From assembly GCA_016932415.1 (NCBI GenBank), contig JAFGCX010000011.1, positions 1 to 64,000 of the forward strand: a DNA stretch of 64,000 nucleotides, read 5' to 3'. Shown here one piece after another: positions 44,735 to 52,235 of the stretch (within the stretch, counting starts at the first letter, position 1; the number at the start of each line of letters is the position of its first letter). A program made the translations under genes and the position numbers. Under the pieces are notes generated by a model. The model did not search any database. It was given only the letters and a program-made list of their open reading frames with translations, and was not told the origin of the DNA. The DNA is from Candidatus Krumholzibacteriota bacterium (GTDB taxonomy: Bacteria; Krumholzibacteriota; Krumholzibacteriia; Krumholzibacteriales; Krumholzibacteriaceae).

Positions 44735-46339
44735 TTATCCCCCCGGATGGTCGTTTTCGGAGAGCTGCGGCGTTAGGACCTCTTCAAGTTCCATCATGGC
44801 GAGAACGATCGCTTCGCAGCAGTCGGAGGCGATCATGCTTCGTTCCCCCGTCTCTTCGGCGGCAAGATCGGCAGCCCTCGAATGAAGATAGACCCCTGTT
44901 CTCGCCGCGGCCCCGGCAGTCACTCCCTGCGCGAGCATCCCTCCGATCGTCCCGGAAAGAACATCTCCACTTCCGGCAGTCGCCAGCCCGGGGTGGCCGT
45001 GGATATTTACGTCGATCTCTCCGATGCCGTGCGCTATCAGGGTCGGGGCTCCTTTCTGGACAAGGGTGATCTGAGAACCCTCGACGAGTCTTTCGAGTAA
45101 CCTCTCCCTCTCCGGAGGAGAGGCTGGAATCTCGCTTCCTGTCAGCCTCTTCAATTCACCGGCATGGGGAGTAAGAATCAGCTCCTGCCTTTCCGATATG
45201 GCCCGCAGATCGCCGAACCGGCCGGAAAAAGCGTTCAGTCCGTCGGCATCGACGAGGAACGGTCTTTCACATTCCGAAACAAAACTTGTCACGAAACGCG
45301 ATGTCTCCTCCTCCACAGTCAGACCCGGCCCTATGACGACGGCATCGTACCTGAGCCCCGCCGGAAAGGCTTTCAGAGCTTCCATCGATATCGAGCCGTT
45401 TTTCGTCTCTGGCAAGCTGATAAAGATTATCTCCGGGGCCATTGACTGGATGACCGTCCTTATAGATGACGGCGCGGCAAGGTATACGATTCCGCACCCT
45501 GTCCTGAGCGCTGAAACGGCGCTTAAATAAGCGGCGCCGCTATAGGCCACGCTACCGGCTATGACAAGAAGGGACCCGCATTCGAACTTGTGAGCCGAAG
45601 GATCCCTCGCCGGCATATTTTCGACGGCGAGGTCAATATCGAGGACGCGCTTTCTCAGACCCTTTTTTTCAACCAGCTCCTGCGGTATCCCTATATCGAC
45701 AACATCGACCGCGCCGCAATAGCTTTTCCCCGGGTAGTAGACCATTCCCGTCTTGGGAAAAGCCATCGTCACCGTCAGGTCGGCCACCACGGCCCGTCCC
45801 ATCACCTCGCCTGTCGTCGCGTCGATCCCCGATGGTATATCGACCGATACGACAGGTTCCCGGCAGCCGTTGATAAGGTCTATCACTTTAATATATTCAT
45901 CCCTTACCGGGCTGTTGATCCCCGTGCCGAGAAGGGCGTCGATAACGAGCGTACTCTTTTCCAGCGCGGCGGCCGCCTTGTGCCCGGCATCGGAGAGATA
46001 GAGGAATATCTCGTCTATTTTCCCTTCAGCCCTGGCCTTGTCGAGGCGGGAATAGTTTTTCGCGGCATCAGGGGTGAATTTTTCCGGTTCATGCATATAC
46101 AGCAGAACGACCTTTACCCCCGCAGCGGCAAGAAGACGTCCCGTGACGAGACCGTCTCCGGCATTATTCCCCCTGCCGAGAAATATCGATACGCATTCGT
46201 TCGACGGTTGTTCGAAACGCGACACGATCGACTCGAATATCCCCTGGCCCGCCCGCTCCATGAGAACGAGCCCCGGTTCGTACCTTTCAATCGTCTCGCT
46301 GTCGAGCGCTCTCATCTCTTCGCTTGTAACGAGATACAT
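44735..46339 (-). CDS. nnrD: Bifunctional NAD(P)H-hydrate epimerase/ADP-dependent dehydratase
   Basis: 534 residues from the ATG at 46339 (AAAGGA 8 nt upstream). The N-terminal YjeF epimerase domain (1-215; GRGNNAGDGL) is fused to the ribokinase-like dehydratase domain (225-525; GPGLTVEE, LTPHAGELKRL, TAGSGDVLSG). It repairs damaged NADH and NADPH hydrates. Its start overlaps the HAD phosphatase gene by 53 nt. Its TAA is in the same frame as thiL, which follows after 12 codons. Confidence 0.94.
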   Translation of the reverse strand: MYLVTSEEMRALDSETIERYEPGLVLMERAGQGIFESIVSRFEQPSNECVSIFLGRGNNAGDGLVTGRLLAAAGVKVVLLYMHEPEKFTPDAAKNYSRLDKARAEGKIDEIFLYLSDAGHKAAAALEKSTLVIDALLGTGINSPVRDEYIKVIDLINGCREPVVSVDIPSGIDATTGEVMGRAVVADLTVTMAFPKTGMVYYPGKSYCGAVDVVDIGIPQELVEKKGLRKRVLDIDLAVENMPARDPSAHKFECGSLLVIAGSVAYSGAAYLSAVSALRTGCGIVYLAAPSSIRTVIQSMAPEIIFISLPETKNGSISMEALKAFPAGLRYDAVVIGPGLTVEEETSRFVTSFVSECERPFLVDADGLNAFSGRFGDLRAISERQELILTPHAGELKRLTGSEIPASPPERERLLERLVEGSQITLVQKGAPTLIAHGIGEIDVNIHGHPGLATAGSGDVLSGTIGGMLAQGVTAGAAARTGVYLHSRAADLAAEETGERSMIASDCCEAIVLAMMELEEVLTPQLSENDHPGG

Positions 46340-47039
46340 CTCTTTTATCCTTTCCCTGCCTGCTGCCGAGTTCATCGACTATCTCGAGGATCCGCGAGAT
46401 ATCATCGATGTCGTAATCGGCCCCTGAGACCTCCGTACCGAAAGTGTCTCCGTATCTGGCGAATATGGTCGTGATACCGAGCTCGGAGGCCCCTACGATA
46501 TCGCGCTCTGGCCAGTCTCCGACCATTATCGCTTCATGAGGCTCGATTCCAAGCTCGTCGAGGACCATTCTGAATGGCCGCGGGCTCGGTTTATGTTCTC
46601 CTGAGTCCTCGAACGCCACCACCGTGTCGAATATATGCTGGAGCTGAAGGTAGCAGAGCCTCAACCATGCCTCTTTCCGCGGAGCATCGGAAATAACGGC
46701 CAGTTTCAATCCTTTCTTAACGAGGGCCAGAAGCGTGCTATTCACGTGCGGATAAAGGACGAGCGCGGCCTCTCGCGCCTTTCTGTAAGCGACGATCGCC
46801 GCCGCCAGGGCCCTGTGGTCGACTCCTCCGAGAAGATCGGCAAGAAGTTTATCGAAGACCTTCTGATACTCGATCCCCTCTTCATCGTAGATATGGAGTA
46901 TCCTCTCTTTTATTTTCTGAGCGGGAAGATCGACTCCCGAGTCGATCATCGCCTTTATCGCCGCCTCGATCGAATTTTCCTTCATCCGGATAAAGTCGGT
47001 AAGCGTGTTATCGAGATCGAATATTACGAGTTTTATCAT
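46287..47039 (-). CDS. HAD-superfamily hydrolase
   Basis: 250 residues. Motif I FDLDNTLTD (nucleophile and acid Asp), motif II ISDAP, the Lys in HKPSPRPF and motif IV GDWPERDI are intact; a helical cap lies between residues 15 and 90. A small-molecule phosphatase of unknown substrate. The last 25 residues are charged and overlap the 5' end of nnrD. AAAGGA precedes the ATG. It is divergent from the CAAX protease gene across 51 nt. Confidence 0.88.
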   Translation of the reverse strand: MIKLVIFDLDNTLTDFIRMKENSIEAAIKAMIDSGVDLPAQKIKERILHIYDEEGIEYQKVFDKLLADLLGGVDHRALAAAIVAYRKAREAALVLYPHVNSTLLALVKKGLKLAVISDAPRKEAWLRLCYLQLQHIFDTVVAFEDSGEHKPSPRPFRMVLDELGIEPHEAIMVGDWPERDIVGASELGITTIFARYGDTFGTEVSGADYDIDDISRILEIVDELGSRQGKDKRDVSRYKRRDESARQRDD

Positions 47040-47053
47040 CGGGTCCTTTCCTC

Positions 47054-47082
47054 TTGTGGCAAAAATCCATCGACTGTATATT
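47054..47082 (+). promoter_or_regulatory. Sigma70-type promoter of the CAAX protease gene, leaderless arrangement
   Basis: TTGTGG at 47054-47059, a 17-nt spacer and TATATT at 47077-47082. The ATG at 47091 is 8 nt beyond the -10, where transcription should begin; the sequence between is all pyrimidine and has no Shine-Dalgarno site. Confidence 0.7.
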
Positions 47083-47090
47083 CTTCTTCC

Positions 47091-47930
47091 ATGAATGACG
47101 ATTCAGAAAAAGACGATCTCGAACGTGAGCCGGAAGATATCCCCTTCACTCTCGCCGGTTACGTGAATAACTACATCCTACTCGTTTATTCCGTTTCCTG
47201 TCTTCTGATCTACCTGACCGTATCGATAATGTTCTTTCTCGAGGGACTGACAGTGCTATCCCTGATACTACCATCGATCGCCGGGATCGTCCTGCCCCTC
47301 TATTTCCTAACGAGAAGATTCGGACTTTCATTCCGCCGGGAGTTCAGGCTGAGCCGCCCCGACCCGGCGCTTACAGCGATCGTCCTTCTGATAGCTGCCG
47401 GTTCTATTCTCCCGGCAAACGCCATCACATGGCTGATCGAGGAGGAAAGCTCCGTAAATAATGATTATATCGAATTCCTTATTTCAATCAAGCCCAAAGG
47501 GCTGCTTTCCTTTATCGCCATATTGTCCGGAACGGTAATAATCTCCCCTTTCGGGGAAGAACTTCTCTTCAGAGGATTCATACAACAGATCTTCCACAGG
47601 AACATGACGGCAGGGAGAGCAGTGATCCTTTCAGGTCTGGTCTTCGGAGCATCCCATTTCAACCTGCCCCACCTGGCGAGCCTCGTCATACTGGGGATCA
47701 TCCTTGGATTTATCTTCTGCATGACGGGCAATCTTGTCTATCCGTTCATGGCTCACGCCGCTTTCAACCTTGTCTCGCTGATCGATCTCAATATGACCAG
47801 CGAAGAGGTGATACGGCTCGGCGAAAGGACCCCACCGTCACTCTCTTGGACGATCCTTTCCGTCGCGGCGTGCGCGGCGGGGGTCTATCTTCTTAGAAGA
47901 TCTTCCGCTTCCGGCAAAAAAACGGGATGA
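47091..47930 (+). CDS. CPBP-family (CAAX-type) intramembrane metalloprotease
   Basis: 279 residues with about seven to eight membrane helices. The Abi motifs are clear: FGEELLFRGF (EExxxR, catalytic Glu and Arg), FGASHFN (metal His) and the C-terminal HAAFN. The first 20 residues are acidic and cytoplasmic. In bacteria this family covers prenyl-protein-like proteases and bacteriocin self-immunity proteins; no bacteriocin gene is nearby, so the role is open. The stop codon lies inside the terminator of the convergent zinc-ribbon gene. Confidence 0.88.
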   Translation: MNDDSEKDDLEREPEDIPFTLAGYVNNYILLVYSVSCLLIYLTVSIMFFLEGLTVLSLILPSIAGIVLPLYFLTRRFGLSFRREFRLSRPDPALTAIVLLIAAGSILPANAITWLIEEESSVNNDYIEFLISIKPKGLLSFIAILSGTVIISPFGEELLFRGFIQQIFHRNMTAGRAVILSGLVFGASHFNLPHLASLVILGIILGFIFCMTGNLVYPFMAHAAFNLVSLIDLNMTSEEVIRLGERTPPSLSWTILSVAACAAGVYLLRRSSASGKKTG

Positions 47931-47956
47931 CGGCATTACCACGCCATCATCCCGTT
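47916..47956 (-). terminator. Rho-independent terminator of the zinc-ribbon gene
   Basis: A 14-bp stem (47921-47934 with 47943-47956, one mismatch), 8-nt loop and, on the minus strand, seven T (complement of 47916-47922). It overlaps the last codons of the convergent CAAX protease gene. Confidence 0.82.
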
Positions 47957-47975
47957 AAAAAGATATAAGATATCT

Positions 47976-48167
47976 CTATTTTGTCGAATGACTCAGTTCT
48001 TTTCCCAGGCTCAACTCGCCGTTATCTATCCGCATGTTGAATCCGCATTCAGGATTGTTGCATACCCAGGCTTTATAGCGGATCGGTGCTCCATCCCTCC
48101 CGTAATCGGAAAGGGGAAGCAGCACTCCCTTATTGCACTTAAGACATCCCGTAAATGATTCCGACAT
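47976..48167 (-). CDS. Small zinc-ribbon protein
   Basis: 63 residues. Two cysteine pairs (CLKC near residue 8 and CNNPEC near 36) frame a zinc ribbon; the spacing and the GFNMRID strand that follows resemble other short bacterial zinc ribbons of unknown function. The upstream ribosome-binding site is weak, but a strong terminator follows the gene. The 217 nt up to the Mut7-C gene hold no other gene and must carry both divergent promoters. Confidence 0.7.
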   Translation of the reverse strand: MSESFTGCLKCNKGVLLPLSDYGRDGAPIRYKAWVCNNPECGFNMRIDNGELSLGKELSHSTK

Positions 48168-48384
48168 AATCCCGATCCGGTTCCCAACAAAACCGGATCT
48201 TTCACCTCCATCTCCACGTTAGTCCCAGCAAAACCTCACATCCTTACCTTGAGGATTTTCATATTCGGCGGTTTCTGATATGCTGTCAAGGAAAAATGAT
48301 GCGTGATCGAGGTAGTGTCGGCCGGTCCGACGCTCTTACAAGCTGATTTCCGATCGGCCGATAGCGGCGGGAAGGAAAATACTG

Positions 48385-48876
48385 GTGACGGAGAGGCCGA
48401 GGTTCATATTCGACGGTATGCTCGGAAAGCTCTGCAGAAAGATGCGGATGCTCGGCTATGATTCCCTCTTCTATATGTCGACTTCTCCCTCGAGATTTCT
48501 TGAAGATGCCGGGGCGGCAGACAGGATAGCCGTTACGGCAGCGACGAGGAAAACCGACCGCCGCGGGCCTCAGCCCCTTGTCCTTCGGTCAGTAGAGACA
48601 ACTCGCAGGATAAGCGAGATCTTCTCTCTTCTCCCCGAATCTCCGCGGTTTCAACCTTTTACGATATGCCTGGAATGCAATACTCCCGTCGAGAAGAGGG
48701 AAAAGGAGAAAGTTACGGGCAATGTTCCGGAAAAGATCCTGGCGCGCTTCGAAGAGTTCTTTTTCTGCCCTGGATGCCGAAAGATATACTGGAAGGGAAG
48801 CCACTACGAAGCGATGCAAAAAGAGATCGACAGGATAAGAGATGTCTGCCGCGCCAGGGGAGGAAATGCCCCTTGA
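48385..48876 (+). CDS. Mut7-C RNase-like domain protein with zinc ribbon
   Basis: 163 residues starting at GTG 48385 (AAGGA 9 nt upstream). The N-terminus FIFDGMLGKLCRKMRMLGYD matches the Mut7-C PIN-like fold, with its first Asp, and the C-terminal half has the characteristic CLEC...CPGC zinc ribbon and KIYWKGSHYE. The second acidic motif, usually LLTRD, is changed here (VTAATRKTDRR), so nuclease activity is uncertain. It is probably an RNA-binding or RNA-cleaving protein. Confidence 0.82.
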   Translation: MTERPRFIFDGMLGKLCRKMRMLGYDSLFYMSTSPSRFLEDAGAADRIAVTAATRKTDRRGPQPLVLRSVETTRRISEIFSLLPESPRFQPFTICLECNTPVEKREKEKVTGNVPEKILARFEEFFFCPGCRKIYWKGSHYEAMQKEIDRIRDVCRARGGNAP

Positions 48877-48900
48877 CAGGATTGCAATTATTATTAATAT
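48873..48900 (+). promoter_or_regulatory. Sigma70-type promoter overlapping the Mut7-C stop codon
   Basis: TTGACA at 48873-48878 (it contains the TGA stop of the preceding gene), a 16-nt spacer and TAATAT at 48895-48900. The predicted start near 48907 gives a leader of about 100 nt for the gene at 49007. Confidence 0.72.
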
Positions 48901-49006
48901 TTTTAGCAGGAGATCCACAACAAATATTTTGCATCGACACCCGCCGACTCGCCAGCCGGTATCAAAGCAGGGGAAAGAACCGCCTTTAAACCCGGGAGGG
49001 GATGAT

Positions 49007-50401
49007 ATGAAACAGATCATCTTATCGATCGTCATTTTTCTCGCCTTCGCTTCACCTGCCTGGCCTCATGAAGGCATGCTCGCGCTATTCACCGATATGG
49101 ACAGGACCTCTCGTGATGAGAATGTCGAACTCTATACGATCCAGGATATCTATCTTTTCTATATCAGGGACAACGGCCCGGAGCAGATCAATGCCTATGA
49201 ATTCCGATTCCTCGTATCCTCCCCCGATGTGCTCATCATGAATCCGGAATGGCCGCCGAATACGATGGCTTTCGGGGATGTGACTGTCGACGTCTCGGTA
49301 GCCGGCACGGTCGACCTCTGCGAGGAATGGGGCTCGGCAGATTATTTCTATCTTGGTACTATACCGGTGATCAATTACGGGGATCCCGACACGTTCACAA
49401 TAAGCATAGTCCCTCCGGCAGATCCAGCTTCGAACTTTGCCGTATGCCTGTGCGATCCATCCCATTCAATACATCCCGTTATCGGAGACTTTTTCCTCTT
49501 TAACGGAGATTACATCCCGCCATGCGTCATCGGAGCTGAAGCTTCGTCGGAGAACTCGATAGAGATCACCTTCGACAGGGAACTTTCTCCCGCCTCCGCT
49601 CATAACCTCGCCAACTACAATATATATAACGATATGCTTCCTGAATCCGCTCTTGGTGTCACAGGCGTCTCGCTTGGAGAGGGAAACAGTATGGTCGAGG
49701 TGTCGCTCGAAGAGCAGCTTGTATGGAATGAGGATTATGTCGTAGAGGCCGGCGGCATAAAAGACGTGAATGGATTTACAATACTCAACGATACGGAAGG
49801 GTCCTCGCTCGTCTTTACCGCCCAGGAGGTCACCGCCACCCTCCTGCTGGGATACGAGATCGAAGACCGGGGCGAATCGATCGTGATATCGTGGGAACTG
49901 AGCGAGATTGACGAAGGAGCGCTATTCCATCTTCTGCGTTCGGAGAATTCATCGCCGGTCTTCTCCCTGCTGCCGTCCCAGGACCTTTCGAGGGAGGGGA
50001 TGAAATTCAGATACGAAGACACCTCCTGCCAGGCCGGGGAAAAATACAGGTACCGTATCGTTGTCGATAACGACGCAACGAGAAAGATCCTTTTCGAGAC
50101 TGAGGAGATATCTCTCCCAGAGCTGCAGATCTCTCTCGACCAGAACTACCCCAACCCCTTCAACCCGGCGACATCGATAAGTTTTACTCTTCCCCGGGGG
50201 GGAAAAGCCGATCTTTCCGTGTACAGCGTCGAAGGCAAGTTGATAGCGACGCTTCTCGACAGGGTCTGCGTGAAGGGGGAAAATACCGTCGTATGGAACG
50301 GATCGGACAGGAAGGGGAATCTTGTCCCGTCCGGAGTCTATTTCTACAGGCTCAGCGCCGGGAAGAAAGTCCTGACACGCAAGATGGTCCTGTTGCGCTG
50401 A
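49007..50401 (+). CDS. Secreted protein with Ig-like and FlgD-like C-terminal sorting domains
   Basis: 464 residues from the ATG at 49007 (GGGAGGGG just upstream). Signal peptide 1-17 (ending AWP-HE). The middle part has an SbsA-like Ig domain (about 170-270, with IEITFDRELS) and an FN3-like domain (about 275-370). The last 90 residues are the FlgD-like/type IX-like domain: LDQNYPNPFNPATSI, SGVYFYRLSAG and RKMVLLR. That domain marks proteins exported to the surface in FCB-group bacteria. It converges on the gene at 50415 with only 13 nt between stops. Confidence 0.85.
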   Translation: MKQIILSIVIFLAFASPAWPHEGMLALFTDMDRTSRDENVELYTIQDIYLFYIRDNGPEQINAYEFRFLVSSPDVLIMNPEWPPNTMAFGDVTVDVSVAGTVDLCEEWGSADYFYLGTIPVINYGDPDTFTISIVPPADPASNFAVCLCDPSHSIHPVIGDFFLFNGDYIPPCVIGAEASSENSIEITFDRELSPASAHNLANYNIYNDMLPESALGVTGVSLGEGNSMVEVSLEEQLVWNEDYVVEAGGIKDVNGFTILNDTEGSSLVFTAQEVTATLLLGYEIEDRGESIVISWELSEIDEGALFHLLRSENSSPVFSLLPSQDLSREGMKFRYEDTSCQAGEKYRYRIVVDNDATRKILFETEEISLPELQISLDQNYPNPFNPATSISFTLPRGGKADLSVYSVEGKLIATLLDRVCVKGENTVVWNGSDRKGNLVPSGVYFYRLSAGKKVLTRKMVLLR

Positions 50402-50414
50402 AAGCCGCGGACTA

Positions 50415-50987
50415 CTAGTCGAGAGATTTAATCCTGCCCCACGAGGAGCGTTCCCTGTCGATCGGCCCTATGAAGAGCTGAAACGAGTTGTTCAGTTCGT
50501 CGGTTTCGGCTATGGCGTCGATGAGATCAAGTTCGAATGAGACGATCGCCTCTCCGGCATATGCCACCGTGGAGAACCAGCGTATATTTACCGTACACAT
50601 GCATACCGCCAGCAACGAATCCCTCGGATCCTGCCAGAAGATGCATATTCCGCTTTTGCTGACTCCATTGATCATATCCTGGCAATCACCGGTGCAGTCT
50701 TCCTCCTCTTTTCCGAAGCATTCATCTGCCAGTGCGGTTATTTCGAGGGGCGTATACCCCGCTGAAACCCCGTCGAGAAAAGTCCCGATGTCGCTGAGAA
50801 AGAAAGTGTCGCGCGGATTCGATGAAAACAGCGTGAAGTCGGCGGTGATCGCTATCGAATCGGGAGCGGGAAAATAATAGAGGATCGTATCGGCGCGAAG
50901 ATCAAAGCTGATTTCACCAGCTGCCGAACTGGAGAAAGATCCCGAAAGGGCAAGGGCGAGAATCACGAAACAGAGAGAATATCTCAT
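50415..50987 (-). CDS. Secreted protein with CARDB-like fold
   Basis: 190 residues from the ATG at 50987, with GGGGGAAAAG upstream. Signal peptide 1-23. The last stretch (AETDELNNSF) looks like the end of a CARDB adhesion domain (typical form ETNE.NN), and the alternating strands before it fit an Ig-like fold. Six to seven cysteines, including a cluster CFGKEEEDCTGDC, suggest disulfides and a calcium-like acidic loop. No C-terminal sorting domain is present. The function is unknown. Confidence 0.7.
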   Translation of the reverse strand: MRYSLCFVILALALSGSFSSSAAGEISFDLRADTILYYFPAPDSIAITADFTLFSSNPRDTFFLSDIGTFLDGVSAGYTPLEITALADECFGKEEEDCTGDCQDMINGVSKSGICIFWQDPRDSLLAVCMCTVNIRWFSTVAYAGEAIVSFELDLIDAIAETDELNNSFQLFIGPIDRERSSWGRIKSLD

Positions 50988-51117
50988 CACTTTTCCCCCA
51001 TTGCTATATAATGGCCCGGTCGGAGGGCGGCATCCTGATACTTTCAGCTTGAATAATGTTGTGAGCCCGTTTATCTGATCGAGACAGCAACCACTATACC
51101 GCCATCCCCTGGGTCCC

Positions 51118-51146
51118 ATTATACCACAGGACGAGAGAGATGACAA
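51118..51146 (-). promoter_or_regulatory. Sigma70-type promoter of the CARDB-like gene
   Basis: On the minus strand: TTGTCA (complement of 51141-51146), a 17-nt spacer and a perfect TATAAT (complement of 51118-51123). Start near 51111, leader of about 124 nt. The 377-nt divergent region 50988-51364 holds this and the next promoter and no gene. Confidence 0.75.
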
Positions 51147-51243
51147 CCTTCCCGTTTGTCCGGAGACGGTTCCTCCAACTATTCATCATGCCGATGATTG
51201 CCGTCACTATCCGGCACGAATCAATCGGCGGAGCCTGATTCGG

Positions 51244-51280
51244 GATTTGTTTTGACAAATCAGAGGCGCGGAAATAATAT
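51244..51280 (+). promoter_or_regulatory. Sigma70-type promoter with operator-like dyad
   Basis: TTGACA at 51252-51257, a 17-nt spacer and TAATAT at 51275-51280. A perfect 7-bp inverted repeat (GATTTGT-tttg-ACAAATC, 51244-51261) covers the -35, as expected for a repressor site. Start near 51287; leader about 78 nt. Confidence 0.75.
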
Positions 51281-51364
51281 CACCCGATCAGGTATCATCT
51301 ATCACCAGCGCATAACAGAGACTGTTCTCTTTATGCTTTAATAATTGATCCACTGGAGGTGGTT

Positions 51365-52159
51365 ATGAAGAACACCTTTTTGCTGTCACTCGCCTGCTTC
51401 CTGCTGCTGACGGCGCATGCCGCGCAGGCGCAGTACCAGGTGGGTGACTACGTCGTAAGCGGAGGAGGCAATTACGCGTCCGGGGAAAGGATAATAATCT
51501 TCACCCTGGGGCAGACCGGCTTCACTTACGCGAGCGGGGCGGAAAACACGATCGAGGCGGGGTTCTGGAAAGTCGCGTGGATCTCGTCGACTATCGATGT
51601 GGCGATCTCTTTATTCTCGGCCGAGTGCGGCGCTGAAGGCGTCCTGCTGAGATGGGACGCGGCAAGCGCTGCCGTCTTCGACGGATTCAACATCTACAGG
51701 GGGGAAGGAAGGAAGCCAGAGCGATTCATCAGGATAAACGGCGCCATCATCCCCCCGGCCGGAAAGCAGGAATTTCTAGATGAAAACGCCGGGCAGGGGA
51801 AAATATACACATACAGGATCGCGGCCGTCGAAAACGGGATCGAGACGATCTCGTCAGAGACTGTCGTTGAAACGCCTCCCGGCAGGGTGACTCTCTATCA
51901 GAATTATCCAAACCCTTTCAATCCCTCTACAAATATTTCCTTCTACATCCCTTCCCCAGCGGCGGTAAGCCTTGATATCTTCGACGTAGCCGGCGCAAAG
52001 GTGAAGACTGTCGTCAAAAGATCGATGCCGGAAGGAAAATATTCGTTCACCTGGGACGGGGCGAACGATCTCGGGGCGAGCGCAAGTTCCGGAGTCTATT
52101 ACTGCCGGCTGAAGGCGGGTAAAAAAATCATCACCGGCAAACTGGTCCTGCTCAGATAG
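51365..52159 (+). CDS. Secreted protein with FlgD-like C-terminal sorting domain
   Basis: 264 residues from the ATG at 51365 (GGAGG 5 nt upstream). Signal peptide 1-22 (ending AQA-QY). The N-terminal YQVGDYVVSGGGNYAS...GFW pattern is typical of small surface proteins in FCB genomes. An FN3-like module (about 70-170) follows, then the sorting domain with LYQNYPNPFNPSTNIS and GKLVLLR. It leads a probable operon with the 630-residue protein 76 nt downstream. Confidence 0.85.
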   Translation: MKNTFLLSLACFLLLTAHAAQAQYQVGDYVVSGGGNYASGERIIIFTLGQTGFTYASGAENTIEAGFWKVAWISSTIDVAISLFSAECGAEGVLLRWDAASAAVFDGFNIYRGEGRKPERFIRINGAIIPPAGKQEFLDENAGQGKIYTYRIAAVENGIETISSETVVETPPGRVTLYQNYPNPFNPSTNISFYIPSPAAVSLDIFDVAGAKVKTVVKRSMPEGKYSFTWDGANDLGASASSGVYYCRLKAGKKIITGKLVLLR

Positions 52160-52235
52160 AAGAAAGCGTTTTCGCGGAATGAGGCAGAGAAGCAAAAAGA
52201 AAAAAATCGATCTTGCAAAGGGAGGACTTGAAGTC

